Source: Pseudomonas sp. 5P_3.1_Bac2 (GTDB lineage: Bacteria; Pseudomonadota; Gammaproteobacteria; Pseudomonadales; Pseudomonadaceae). Taken from it: 64,000 nucleotides of DNA. The DNA is taken from NCBI RefSeq assembly GCF_025465995.1, contig NZ_JANLNY010000027.1, positions 1-64,000 of the forward strand, in the 5' to 3' direction. Made by a program: the position numbers and the translations under genes. Under the pieces are notes generated by a model that saw nothing but the letters and a program-made list of their open reading frames with translations, did no database searches and was not told the DNA's origin. The first letter of the stretch is position 1. Every line of letters starts with the position of its first letter. Shown in pieces: positions 15,500 to 24,077 of the stretch.

Positions 15500-16389
15500 G
15501 GTGCCGGCTTAGCACTCGGTGCGCTTGGCTTGCTGGAGGGATAAAACACCTGGGCCAGATCGCTCAGCGCCGCGGGTAAACGCGGGCCCAGACCACCGAT
15601 CAGCAAGGTCGGATCAATCACCCACAAACGGCCACTGCGCCCGGCACGGGTTTGCGCCAACGCTGGGTTTTGTTTAAGCAGCGCGGCGCGGGCTGCCTCC
15701 CCCTGTAACTGGCGGTCAGCGAGCACCACCACTTCTGGGTCGAGGGCAATCAGCGCTTCTGTGGACAGCACTTTATAGTCCGCCTGCGTGGCTAAGTTGC
15801 GCCCGCCTGCTTGGCTGATGATCCAATCGGCCAAGGTGTTTTTCCCGCCAGCCATGGGGCTGCCACCGGCATGGCCGATCAGAAACAGTACCCCCGGCGC
15901 GGGCTGTTTAGCCTGGGCGGCTTTGACCCACTGCGCTTGCTCGCTCAGCTGCGCCTGATATTGAGTAAAAGCCTGCTCCGCCTTGGCTCGGTCGCCAAGT
16001 AAATCACCGATCTGCTGCAAGCTGCTGTGCAAGCTGTTGAGGTCAGCCCGGGCCGGTAACACGGCGATCTTGACCCCGGCGCCACGCAGTTGCTCAAGCA
16101 CGGGAGGCGGGCCCATTTCTTCACTGCCAAGCAGCAGATCTGGACGCAGGCTTAGAATCCCTTCAGCAGCCAAGGCCCGTTGATAACCGACATTGGCCAG
16201 ATTCGTGAGCGACGCAGGATGGCGACTGGTGCTATCGACGCCGACCAAACGGCTTTCGCCACCCAAAACCACGACCCATTCGCTCAGAGAGCCACCGGCA
16301 CTGACCCAACGCGGTGTTTCTGCGGCCTGAAGCCAGGCACTGCTGAATAAGCCCGCCGCGATGGCGAGCACTTTGTTGCTTAATTTCAT
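15496..16389 (-). CDS. phuT: periplasmic heme-binding protein
   Basis: 297 residues of the class III substrate-binding type (FecB/HmuT). A signal peptide (MKLSNKVLAIAAGLFSSAWLQA, cut near AAE) precedes two lobes joined by a long helix. Motifs include LVGVDSTSRHPASLTNLANVGYQRALAAEGILSLRPDLLLG. In PhuT a conserved tyrosine binds heme iron; Y in NVGYQRAL is a candidate. The chosen ATG at 16389 starts the signal peptide; an upstream ATG at 16419 would add a polar stretch before it. It lies 67 bp after phuS. Confidence 0.92.
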   Translation of the reverse strand: MKLSNKVLAIAAGLFSSAWLQAAETPRWVSAGGSLSEWVVVLGGESRLVGVDSTSRHPASLTNLANVGYQRALAAEGILSLRPDLLLGSEEMGPPPVLEQLRGAGVKIAVLPARADLNSLHSSLQQIGDLLGDRAKAEQAFTQYQAQLSEQAQWVKAAQAKQPAPGVLFLIGHAGGSPMAGGKNTLADWIISQAGGRNLATQADYKVLSTEALIALDPEVVVLADRQLQGEAARAALLKQNPALAQTRAGRSGRLWVIDPTLLIGGLGPRLPAALSDLAQVFYPSSKPSAPSAKPAP

Positions 16390-16456
16390 GGCGATTTCGG
16401 CCTGAACACGGTTATCCAAATTGCCCTACCTGCCTCTTGCGCAGGCTGGGACATCC

Positions 16457-17524
16457 TTAGGCCTCTAGCGGCGCGGCTTGCTCAGCCAACTCGCGCCAGC
16501 TGGTTAGCTCCGGCACCCCAGGTTTGCGCGCGCCGAACAACTGCAGCACCAGCTCGCCATCGGCATCGAAGGCTTCCCAACTGGTGATCAGGCCATCCGT
16601 GCTGGGCTTACGCACCCGCCACAGCTCAGTCACGCCTTGGGTTTGCAGATGCAAATTGAATTCCGGGTCGAGCACGTTGAACCAGCTGTCCATCCAACGC
16701 AGGTTGCTCACCGTGCCGGTATGGATCTGGATACAGTGGGCGTTGCCAACAAACACCATGATCGGCACCTGGCTCGCGCCCGCCTGCTCCAGCAACTGCG
16801 GCAGCGCCGCCAGCGCTAGCGGCTGCGCCCACTGCTCACCGGCCAGGCGCAGGCCTTGGGTACGGCTCACGCCATGTTGTTTAAGCAGGGCATAAAAGTG
16901 GTGAGTGTCTTTGAGTGCCGCCCAACCTTCGCGCAGGCCCGCCACATCGATGGCGCTGTCGGCCTGCAGCGCGGGCTTAGCCGGCAAGGGTTGCGGTTCG
17001 GGCTCCGGGCTTGGCTCAGCCGCGGCGAAGCGTTCGATCAGCGCAGCCCAGGCTTGCAGATTGCTGTCGGCCGTCAGGTACACCTTGTGCACGGCATTGC
17101 CCTGTTTATCGAAGATCTGCACGCTGCGCTGGGCGCCCTTGTCGCTTTGCTCCTCGACGGCGAACACGCTGTGCCAGCCCGCCAAAAACAGGCGCAGGTC
17201 GATGTCTGGGGAGACCACTAAACCCATTTGCCCATTGGCCGTGACGGTAACGTCGCGGTAATAGCCCTTGCGCTCATGCACGCAGTGCTCGTTACGGGTC
17301 AGCGCCATGATGTAACCCAGCTCACCCAAGGCCGGCAGTAACACCGCCCAGTCCGGGCACAGGCGGCGGCTATCGACGCCCAAGCGGCTGGCGGTCAACT
17401 GCGCCTCGCTCACACCCAGCACGGCAGCCGCCTCACGAGCACGCAACCGGGGTTGTTGCGCCTTGAGCGCCTGCCAAGCGGCATAGAGTTGTGGCGCAGT
17501 ACGGGGCGGGGCCAGGGTGCTCAT
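16457..17524 (-). CDS. phuS: cytoplasmic heme-trafficking protein (HemS/PhuS family)
   Basis: 355 residues with two HemS-type repeats. PhuS accepts imported heme and hands it to heme oxygenase. The second repeat has DTHHFYALLKQHG; His209 falls at the position known as the heme ligand of P. aeruginosa PhuS, with His208 beside it. The C-terminal repeat NAHCIQIHTGTVSNLRWMDSWFNVLDPEFNLHL is typical of the family. An acidic Pro/Glu linker (about 168-185) joins the halves. The ATG at 17524 has AAGGAG at 8 bases and is preferred over 17581. It is the first gene of phuSTUVW, divergent from phuR across a shared Fur site. Confidence 0.95.
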   Translation of the reverse strand: MSTLAPPRTAPQLYAAWQALKAQQPRLRAREAAAVLGVSEAQLTASRLGVDSRRLCPDWAVLLPALGELGYIMALTRNEHCVHERKGYYRDVTVTANGQMGLVVSPDIDLRLFLAGWHSVFAVEEQSDKGAQRSVQIFDKQGNAVHKVYLTADSNLQAWAALIERFAAAEPSPEPEPQPLPAKPALQADSAIDVAGLREGWAALKDTHHFYALLKQHGVSRTQGLRLAGEQWAQPLALAALPQLLEQAGASQVPIMVFVGNAHCIQIHTGTVSNLRWMDSWFNVLDPEFNLHLQTQGVTELWRVRKPSTDGLITSWEAFDADGELVLQLFGARKPGVPELTSWRELAEQAAPLEA

Positions 17525-17674
17525 GATTTGCTCCTTTATCACAGGTAATTGCTCGTTAGTGCGCAAGGCGCTGGCGCTCATTCACAACCTCTCACCGATA
17601 ACCACCCGCCCTGCCATTGACGGTGACAGGGGCAGATCAGTGCGGGCGCAGTTGTGCATGCTGCGGAATACATA

Positions 17675-17693
17675 TCAATTGATAATCATTTGC
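17675..17693. promoter_or_regulatory. Fur box between phuS and phuR
   Basis: TCAATTGATAATCATTTGC matches the 19-bp Fur consensus around its TGATAATCAT core. A second half-match, ATATGATTGTCAATC, follows at 17694-17708. The site lies about 150 bp from the phuS start and 95 bp from the phuR start, so it can serve both directions. TTGCAT (17690-17695) with TATGGT 17 bases on is a possible phuR promoter. Confidence 0.78.
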
Positions 17694-17785
17694 ATATGAT
17701 TGTCAATCCTATTATGGTTTTGACCGCTAAAAACACCAACAACGGTCCTAGAAACCGTCACGCACACGCAATTGGAGCTGCCCCC

Positions 17786-20086
17786 ATGCTGAGTCGTCCG
17801 CCCTTTGCCCGCCGTCCCTGGCTAGGCTTACTGCTGCTATGCCCGTCCCTCGCCTTGGCGGAGCAAGCCGTCAATCTCGACGCCGCACAAGTCAATGCAA
17901 CGGCTGAGCAGGAGAGCCTGCCCACCACGACCTCGACCGCTGCCAAGACCCTGGAAAACCGCTTTATCCGCAGCTTTGAAGACTTGGGCAAACGCGCCGA
18001 ACCGGGCGTTAACTTCAGCCGCAGCAGCGAGAGCATCAACATCCGCGGTTTGGAGCGTGACCGCGTGCTGACCACCATCGACGGCATCCGCGTGCCGTGG
18101 ATGACCGATGGCGCGCGCAGCCAAGGACCGACTGGCGGTGCCCAGGGCGGGTTGGATTCGTTTGACTTCAACAGCCTGTCAGCGGTGGATATCGTGCGTG
18201 GCAGCAACTCCAGCCAGATCGGCTCCGGCGCCTTGGGCGGCGCCGTGCAGTTGTTCACCCTCAACCCCGAGGACTTACTGGCGCCGGGCAAAGACTTCGG
18301 CAGCCTGCTGAAAAGCGATTACGACAGCAGCGATGACAGCTGGGGCCTCAACGCCGCCATCGCCGGCCGCATGCACAACACCTACTGGCTGCTGCAAGGC
18401 GGCCAACGCCGTGGCCATGAGCTGGAAAACGCCGGGCACGGCAACCTCTACGGCAGCCAACGCACCGAGGCCAACCCGGCGGATACCGAGCAGGACAGCC
18501 TGTTGGTGAAATTGCAGCAACGCTTTGATGGCGGCCACAAGCTTGGCTTTACCGCCGAAACCTTTGAGCGCCAGCGCGACATCGACAGCCGCAGCAACCA
18601 GGGCAGCACCTATCTGCTCGGCGCGAACAGCACCAATGAAGTCAGCCGCCGCCAACGCGTGTCGCTGGATTACAACTTCCAGAGCGAGGACGCGGACGAC
18701 TTCCTCGACAGCGCCAGCGCCGTGGTTTACTGGCAAAAGCTGCGCCGTCAGGACGATCAGGATGGCGTGCGCAGCATGGACGCCCGCGGCAGAGCCCCAG
18801 ACTTTCTGTTCCAGCGCTTCGGTTTGCCGGGCAACCCCTACAAGTATCCGAGCGGCCCATACGGGCGCAATAACCGCATCGAGAAAGAGCTGTATGGCTT
18901 TTCCGGCAATCTCGGCAAGCACTATGAGGTGGCCGGCATCGCCAACACCCTGACCCTCGGCGGCGAGGTTTATCAAATCAATACCGAGCAACAATCCAAG
19001 GGCTATGACAACTGCCCAGGCTTTGGCATCAGCGCCAGTAACCCGATGTATATGGGCCCGGCGGCGTGCGACTTCCTGCATACCAACCAGGCCGATATGC
19101 CTAAGGCCGAAGGCACCAGTTGGGCCGTGTTTGCCAACAACGAAATCAGCCTGGCCGATGGTCGCGTCAAACTCACGCCAGGCCTGCGTTACGACCATTA
19201 CAAACAAGACCCGAAAGCCACCCGCGACTATCAAAACAACGCCAACCCCAACAACAACCAAAGCCTGAGCAGCAGCAAAGACCACAAGCTCTCCGGCAGT
19301 TTGCTGGCCACCTGGCAGGTGGTGGAGCAGGTCAAGCTCTATGCGCAGTGGGCGCAAGGTTTTAAAGCACCGGACGCGACCCAGCTGTATATGAATTACG
19401 GTGCTGAAAGCAGCTACCTGCGTCTGGGTAACCCCAACCTCAAACCCGAAGAAAGCAACGGCTACGAGATTGGCGCGCAGCTGGGCAACCAACAGTTGGG
19501 GGGCTCGATCAGCCTGTTCGATAACCACTACAAAAACTTTATCGACGAAAACCTGCCGATCAGCGCTGGCGAGCTGGCCGAGCTGGGCCTTAATGCCAGC
19601 GACTATCCGCTGGGCGTGACCCGTACCGGCAACCGCAGCAAAGTGCAGATTTACGGCGCCGAGCTGGCCGCCCACTGGGAGTTCGTGCCGCACTGGAAGG
19701 TCTGGGGCTCGGTGGCCTGGGCCAATGGTGAAGACCGCGAAACCAATCAGCGCCTAAGCACGGTGGCGCCGATCACCAGCCTGCTCGGCCTGAGCTATGC
19801 CCGCGATGACTTAGGCGCCGATCTGATGCTGCGCACGGCCGCCGCGCGCAATAAGGTGCAGGACCAAGGCGACTTCAAGGCACCGGGCTATGGCGTGGTC
19901 GACCTCACCGCTTATTGGCAGCCGGCGCAGCTCAAAGGGATCAAACTGCAAGCCGGTCTGTTTAACGCCTTCGATAAGAAATACTGGAACGCCCTCGACG
20001 TGCCCACCGGCAGTCTGGCCCAGCCGGATGATTTCTACAGTGAAGTCGGGCGTAACTTGCGCGTCTCGGCCTCCTGGCAGTACTGA
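17786..20086 (+). CDS. phuR: TonB-dependent outer-membrane heme receptor
   Basis: 766-residue receptor that takes heme or hemoglobin across the outer membrane using TonB energy. Signal peptide to about residue 25 (LALA|E), plug domain (about 30-160) with NIRGLERDRVLTTIDGIRVPW and GSNSSQIGSGALGGAVQLFTLNPEDLL, then a 22-strand barrel ending in aromatic W-Q-Y. The heme-receptor landmarks FKAPDATQLY (FRAP-like) and NPNLKPEES (NPNL box) are present at about 530-555. The ATG at 17786, with GGAG nine bases upstream, starts the signal peptide. A frame extends back to 17654 but covers the Fur site. Confidence 0.95.
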   Translation: MLSRPPFARRPWLGLLLLCPSLALAEQAVNLDAAQVNATAEQESLPTTTSTAAKTLENRFIRSFEDLGKRAEPGVNFSRSSESINIRGLERDRVLTTIDGIRVPWMTDGARSQGPTGGAQGGLDSFDFNSLSAVDIVRGSNSSQIGSGALGGAVQLFTLNPEDLLAPGKDFGSLLKSDYDSSDDSWGLNAAIAGRMHNTYWLLQGGQRRGHELENAGHGNLYGSQRTEANPADTEQDSLLVKLQQRFDGGHKLGFTAETFERQRDIDSRSNQGSTYLLGANSTNEVSRRQRVSLDYNFQSEDADDFLDSASAVVYWQKLRRQDDQDGVRSMDARGRAPDFLFQRFGLPGNPYKYPSGPYGRNNRIEKELYGFSGNLGKHYEVAGIANTLTLGGEVYQINTEQQSKGYDNCPGFGISASNPMYMGPAACDFLHTNQADMPKAEGTSWAVFANNEISLADGRVKLTPGLRYDHYKQDPKATRDYQNNANPNNNQSLSSSKDHKLSGSLLATWQVVEQVKLYAQWAQGFKAPDATQLYMNYGAESSYLRLGNPNLKPEESNGYEIGAQLGNQQLGGSISLFDNHYKNFIDENLPISAGELAELGLNASDYPLGVTRTGNRSKVQIYGAELAAHWEFVPHWKVWGSVAWANGEDRETNQRLSTVAPITSLLGLSYARDDLGADLMLRTAAARNKVQDQGDFKAPGYGVVDLTAYWQPAQLKGIKLQAGLFNAFDKKYWNALDVPTGSLAQPDDFYSEVGRNLRVSASWQY

Positions 20087-20141
20087 GCAGCATTGGCGCA
20101 GGGACGCGCCGCCCCTCTGTGCAGCGCTGCGTAATGCAGCT

Positions 20142-20164
20142 AAGCCCGGCATAATGCCGGGCTT
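20142..20164 (+). terminator. terminator of phuR
   Basis: Perfect 10-bp stem AAGCCCGGCA/TGCCGGGCTT with a 3-base loop and a short AT-rich tail. It ends only 18 bases before the GTG of the Rieske gene, so that gene has almost no room for its own promoter. Confidence 0.85.
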
Positions 20165-20181
20165 ATTTATGGGGGGCGCTT

Positions 20182-20505
20182 GTGTTCGCAATCTGTGCAT
20201 CGCAACAACTGGCCGAAGGGCAAAGCCGCGGTTTTAGCATCGCCGGCATCGACCTTGTGCTCGTGCGCAAACATGGCCAGTGCTACGCCTACCGCAACCG
20301 CTGCCCCCATCGCGCAGTGCGCTTGGAATGGCAGGCCGATGAGTTTCTCGACAGCAGCGCCAGCCTGCTGCAATGCGCCCACCACGGCGCGTTGTTTTTG
20401 CTTGAAAGCGGCGAATGCGTAGCCGGCCCGTGCAGCGGGCAAAGTCTAGAGGCGCTGGCCATCATTGAAAACGATGGCACGATCTGGCTGCTGCCGGCGG
20501 ATTAA
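20182..20505 (+). CDS. Rieske [2Fe-2S] ferredoxin-like protein
   Basis: 107 residues. The cluster ligands are complete: C-P-H in NRCPHRAVRLEW (about residues 40-42) and C-A-H-H-G in LLQCAHHGALF (about 65-69). Small soluble Rieske proteins of this type pass electrons to oxygenases or act as accessory domains; the partner is unknown. The start is a GTG behind a G-rich site. Its placement right behind the phuR terminator, next to heme uptake genes, may mean it depends on read-through of phuR. Confidence 0.85.
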   Translation: MFAICASQQLAEGQSRGFSIAGIDLVLVRKHGQCYAYRNRCPHRAVRLEWQADEFLDSSASLLQCAHHGALFLLESGECVAGPCSGQSLEALAIIENDGTIWLLPAD

Positions 20506-20587
20506 AACATCGGGCTATCCCAGCACGGTCGTACATAGACACTGTGCAGCAATAAGACACTCACTTATAGTCGGGACCTCTATCTCA

Positions 20588-21325
20588 ATGTCCCCCACTA
20601 TGCACACCATCGAACGGATTTACCCCAAGGATCTCGATCCCAGCAACGCCGATGATCAAGCCAGCCTCGCCATCCATATGCAGCGTTATGAGTTTGCCGC
20701 CGAGCACCTAAGCGGCGAGCACGTGCTCGATATGGCCTGCGGTTGTGGCTATGGCACGGCGCTGTTGGCACAGCAGCATCCGGATAAACAGGTCACGGGG
20801 GTGGATATTGATCCGGCGGCGATTGCCTATGCCCAGGCCCATTATCAGTTGCCCAACCTGCGCTATGTGTGTGCCGATGCCGAGCAGTTCGCTAGCGAGC
20901 AGGGCTTTGATTGCATCGTCAGTTTAGAAACCATCGAACACCTGCCGCGCCCCGACCTGCTCGTGGCCAATTACGCCCGCCTGCTCAAGGCTGGCGGCTT
21001 GGTGGTGGCCTCGGTGCCGATTACCCCGACGCTGGACGGCAACCCCCATCACTTGCACGACTTCACCAAGCGCAGCTTCTATCGCCTGCTCGGCCAGCAA
21101 GGTTTGCAGGCGCGCCAGCAGTTGGAGCAGATTCAGTGGTGGCAATTCAAGGGGCTGTTCTCGCGTAAACCCGATCAGCAAAAGCAGCACCGCAGTGAAG
21201 GCGTGGGCAATGCGGTGCTGCAGTATTACCGCAAGCATCCGCTGTACCTGTTGGGCCGGCTGGCGGCGATGCTGCGCTATGGCTTTAGCAACCGCTACCT
21301 GACCTGTGTGTTCCGGCAAAGCTAA
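20588..21325 (+). CDS. class I SAM-dependent methyltransferase
   Basis: 245 residues. Motif I is HVLDMACGCGYGTALLA (about 43-59), motif II GVDIDPAAIAYA, then a VCADAEQF acidic loop and a DCIVSLETIEHLPRPD post-II segment, as in UbiG/BioC-like small-molecule methyltransferases. The substrate cannot be told. A C-terminal helix with KHPLYLLGRLAAMLRYGFSNRY could associate with a membrane. Start at 20588 or 20600; the ribosome site is weak for both. Confidence 0.8.
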   Translation: MSPTMHTIERIYPKDLDPSNADDQASLAIHMQRYEFAAEHLSGEHVLDMACGCGYGTALLAQQHPDKQVTGVDIDPAAIAYAQAHYQLPNLRYVCADAEQFASEQGFDCIVSLETIEHLPRPDLLVANYARLLKAGGLVVASVPITPTLDGNPHHLHDFTKRSFYRLLGQQGLQARQQLEQIQWWQFKGLFSRKPDQQKQHRSEGVGNAVLQYYRKHPLYLLGRLAAMLRYGFSNRYLTCVFRQS

Positions 21326-21394
21326 GCCTGGGCTTGGCCTCAGGCAGCTATTGATTAATATGTCCGACTGTTTTCACCCTGCGAGCCCTTTTGC

Positions 21395-22039
21395 GTGAAA
21401 TTGCCCCTAGGCCGTGCCGAACAAAAGCTGCAAACCCGCAATAACTTGATGAACGCTGCGCGCAGCCTGATGGCAACGGGCCGTGGCTTTTGCAGCCTGA
21501 GCCTGCGTGAAGTCACGCGCAGCGCCGGCATCGTGCCCACCGGTTTTTACCGCCACTTTGCGGATATGGATGCCCTCGGGCTGGCCCTGGTGGCAGAGGT
21601 CGGCGCCACCTTTCGCGCGGCGATTCGCCAAGTGCGCCGGCACCAATTCGAGAACAGCGGCGTGATCGACGCCTCGGTGCATATTTTTCTCACTGCCGTC
21701 AGCGCCAATCGCTCGCAGTTTTTGTTTCTTGCCCGTGAGCAATACGGCGGCAGCGTGCCGGTGCGCCAAGCCGTGGCCCGCCTGCGCGAGCAAATCAGCG
21801 CGGACTTGGTGGCCGACCTAAGCCTCAAGCCCAAGCTTGGGCACCTGCCCCCAGACGCGCTGACCGTGCTGGCGGATCTGGTGGTCAAGACCGTGTTCGC
21901 CACCCTCCCCGAACTGATCGACAGCCCCGCCACAGAGCTGCCCGAACACGCTTGGCCGCAAAATAAAATGATCGAGCAACTGCGCTTTATCTTTATTGGT
22001 GCAAAAACCTGGCAAGGCTTGCAGCACACCCGCGACTGA
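21395..22039 (+). CDS. desT: TetR-family regulator, DesT/FabR-like
   Basis: 214 residues with an N-terminal helix-turn-helix (about 12-60: FCSLSLREVTRSAGIVPTGFYRHFADMDAL). The LREVTRxAGIxPTxFYRHF block is that of the FabR/DesT branch, which senses acyl-CoA saturation and controls desaturase genes. In P. aeruginosa desT lies directly before ureE, as here. The desCB desaturase operon that DesT controls there is not in this window; a methyltransferase gene sits upstream instead. The start is a GTG. Confidence 0.78.
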   Translation: MKLPLGRAEQKLQTRNNLMNAARSLMATGRGFCSLSLREVTRSAGIVPTGFYRHFADMDALGLALVAEVGATFRAAIRQVRRHQFENSGVIDASVHIFLTAVSANRSQFLFLAREQYGGSVPVRQAVARLREQISADLVADLSLKPKLGHLPPDALTVLADLVVKTVFATLPELIDSPATELPEHAWPQNKMIEQLRFIFIGAKTWQGLQHTRD

Positions 22040-22202
22040 CGCACCAAAAACAGGCGAACACCACCCACGGCATTAAGCAGGCGCACAATAACGGTGCGCA
22101 TGGCTGCAGCAGCCCTGCGCTCTAGCCCGCTACTTGGGCTAACCACCTGCCTTGGCAAGGCCCTTGCTCTATTGCCGGTACATTTCTACCGGAACTTGCC
22201 CC

Positions 22203-22703
22203 ATGTTGGTGATTCACGAGCGCATTGCCCAACAGCCCACATGCGATGCTGAGCTAGAACTGAGCTTTGAGGCGCGCAGCAAAAGTCGCTTGCGCTGCTT
22301 TACCCGAGCTGGCGAAGAAGTCGGTTTATTCCTTGAGCGTGGCCAACCGGCGCTGCAGCACGACGAGTACCTCAAGGCTAAAGACGGCCGCATCGTCCGC
22401 GTGCTGGCCAAGCCCGAAGCCTTATTGCATGTCACCTGCGCCAATGCCTTTGAGCTGATGCGCGCGGCCTATCACCTAGGCAACCGGCATGTTGCCCTAC
22501 AACTGGGTGATGGCTGGCTGCGCCTGCCCGATGACTACGTGCTCAAGGCCATGCTCGAACAACTCGGCGCCCACGTTGAGCTGATCGAAGCACCTTACCA
22601 ACCCGAGCAAGGCGCCTACGGCGGTGGACATCACCACTCCCATGCCGGCGATGCCGAATTCAGCTACGCGCCGCGCCTGCATCAATTTGGAGTGCGTCAG
22701 TGA
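22203..22703 (+). CDS. ureE: urease accessory metallochaperone UreE
   Basis: 166 residues. UreE delivers Ni(II) to the urease-UreDFG complex. The N-terminal peptide-binding domain (LELSFEARSKSRLRCFTRAGEEVGLFLERG) is followed by the metal-binding ferredoxin-like domain with NAFELMRAAYHLGNRHVALQ, and a short C-terminal His cluster GGGHHHSHAGD (about 141-151). The ATG at 22203 starts the family N-terminus; an ATG at 22152 is upstream in frame. Its stop overlaps the ureF start (GTGA). Confidence 0.95.
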   Translation: MLVIHERIAQQPTCDAELELSFEARSKSRLRCFTRAGEEVGLFLERGQPALQHDEYLKAKDGRIVRVLAKPEALLHVTCANAFELMRAAYHLGNRHVALQLGDGWLRLPDDYVLKAMLEQLGAHVELIEAPYQPEQGAYGGGHHHSHAGDAEFSYAPRLHQFGVRQ

Positions 22704-23401
22704 GCGCCAGCACCTTTGCCAGCGCGTTTACCGGTGCCTGGCAACTGCTGCGCCTGGCCAGCCCGCAGCTACCGATTGGTGGTTACAGCTATTCCCAAGG
22801 TTTAGAAATGGCCGTTGAACAAGGCCTGGTGCACAACGCTGACAGCGCCGAGCGTTGGCTGCGTGATCAGTTACTGCTGAACCTCGCGCGTTTTGAGGCA
22901 CCGCTGCTATATGCCCATTGCCAAGCGGCCGCCCAGCAAGACTGGATGGCTTTGGCGCAACTCAGCGCCCAGCACCGCGCCAGTCGCGAGACCCGTGAGC
23001 TGCATTTAGAAAGCCGGCAAATGGGCTACTCCCTGCAGCAATTGCTCAGCCAGTTGCCCGAGCTGGATCAGGCGGCGCAGACAGCCTTTGCCCAATTACC
23101 CGAGCCGAGCTTTGCCTTGGCTTGGGCGTTGGCCGCGCGGGCCTGGCAGATCAGCGCACAAGATGCGTTGGCGGCCTGGCTGTGGAGCTGGCTGGAGAAC
23201 CAACTGGCGGTATTGATGAAGACCCTGCCGCTGGGTCAACAAGCCGCCCAGCGCCTGACCTCACAACTGATCCCGCTGCTGCAACAAGCGCAACAACAGG
23301 CCGTTGAACGGCCTGCCGAGCACTGGGGCAGCGCGGCCTTTGGCTTAACCCTGGCGAGCATGGCGCACGAGCGCCAATACAGCCGTTTATTCCGTTCTTG
23401 A
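22700..23401 (+). CDS. ureF: urease accessory protein UreF
   Basis: 233-residue all-helical protein that bridges urease and UreG during nickel insertion and checks GTPase fidelity. The family opening LLRLASPQLPIGGYSYSQGLEMAVEQGLV is at about 15-43, and the C-terminal SAAFGLTLASMAHERQYSRLFRS tail is intact. It begins at a GTG overlapping the ureE stop by four bases and is followed 19 bp later by ureG. Confidence 0.95.
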   Translation: MSASTFASAFTGAWQLLRLASPQLPIGGYSYSQGLEMAVEQGLVHNADSAERWLRDQLLLNLARFEAPLLYAHCQAAAQQDWMALAQLSAQHRASRETRELHLESRQMGYSLQQLLSQLPELDQAAQTAFAQLPEPSFALAWALAARAWQISAQDALAAWLWSWLENQLAVLMKTLPLGQQAAQRLTSQLIPLLQQAQQQAVERPAEHWGSAAFGLTLASMAHERQYSRLFRS

Positions 23402-23420
23402 GCATAAGGAAGCTTCCACT

Positions 23421-24035
23421 ATGAACAGCCAACCCCTGCGTATCGGCATTGGCGGCCCGGTCGGCTCCGGCAAGACCGCGCTGACTCTGGCGCTGTGTCT
23501 GGCCCTGCGCGAGCGCTACAACCTCGCGGTGGTCACCAATGACATCTACACCCAGGAAGATGCGCAGTTTCTGGTGCGTAACGAAGCCCTGGCGCCGGAG
23601 CGCATCATCGGCGTGGAAACCGGCGGCTGTCCGCATACCGCCATCCGCGAAGATGCCTCGATCAATCTAGAGGCCGTGGAGCAACTCAATCAGCGCTTCC
23701 CGGGCCTTGACCTGATCATCGTCGAATCAGGCGGCGATAACTTGTCCGCCACCTTTAGCCCGGAGCTGTCGGATCTGACCATCTACGTGATCGACGTATC
23801 GGCCGGTGACAAGCTGCCGCGCAAAGGCGGCCCGGGTATCTGCAAGTCGGACCTGCTGGTGATCAACAAGGTCGACCTTGCGCCCATGGTCGGCGCCTCG
23901 CTCGAGGTGATGGAGCGCGACACCTTGAAGATGCGCGGCGACAAACCCTTTGTCTTCAGTAACCAGAAAGTCGGCCAGGGCCTTGAGCAGATCATCGCCT
24001 TTATCGAACGCCACGGCATGCTCAACGCCGCCTAA
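23421..24035 (+). CDS. ureG: urease accessory GTPase UreG
   Basis: 204-residue SIMIBI-class GTPase that powers nickel loading of urease. P-loop GPVGSGKT at 12-19, TNDIYTQEDAQFL switch region, the nickel-binding CPH motif in VETGGCPHTAIREDASIN, and NKVD for guanine specificity are all present. It has a clear AAGGAAG site and is third in ureE-F-G. Confidence 0.97.
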   Translation: MNSQPLRIGIGGPVGSGKTALTLALCLALRERYNLAVVTNDIYTQEDAQFLVRNEALAPERIIGVETGGCPHTAIREDASINLEAVEQLNQRFPGLDLIIVESGGDNLSATFSPELSDLTIYVIDVSAGDKLPRKGGPGICKSDLLVINKVDLAPMVGASLEVMERDTLKMRGDKPFVFSNQKVGQGLEQIIAFIERHGMLNAA

Positions 24036-24077
24036 AGCCCTGCATGCCTGAACCGCACAATTTAAAGGAGCGCCACT

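Noticed and set aside
18275..19693. 472-codon minus-strand frame within phuR
   Set aside because: Antisense to the receptor gene; no start signal or domain, whereas the plus strand has a full TonB-receptor.
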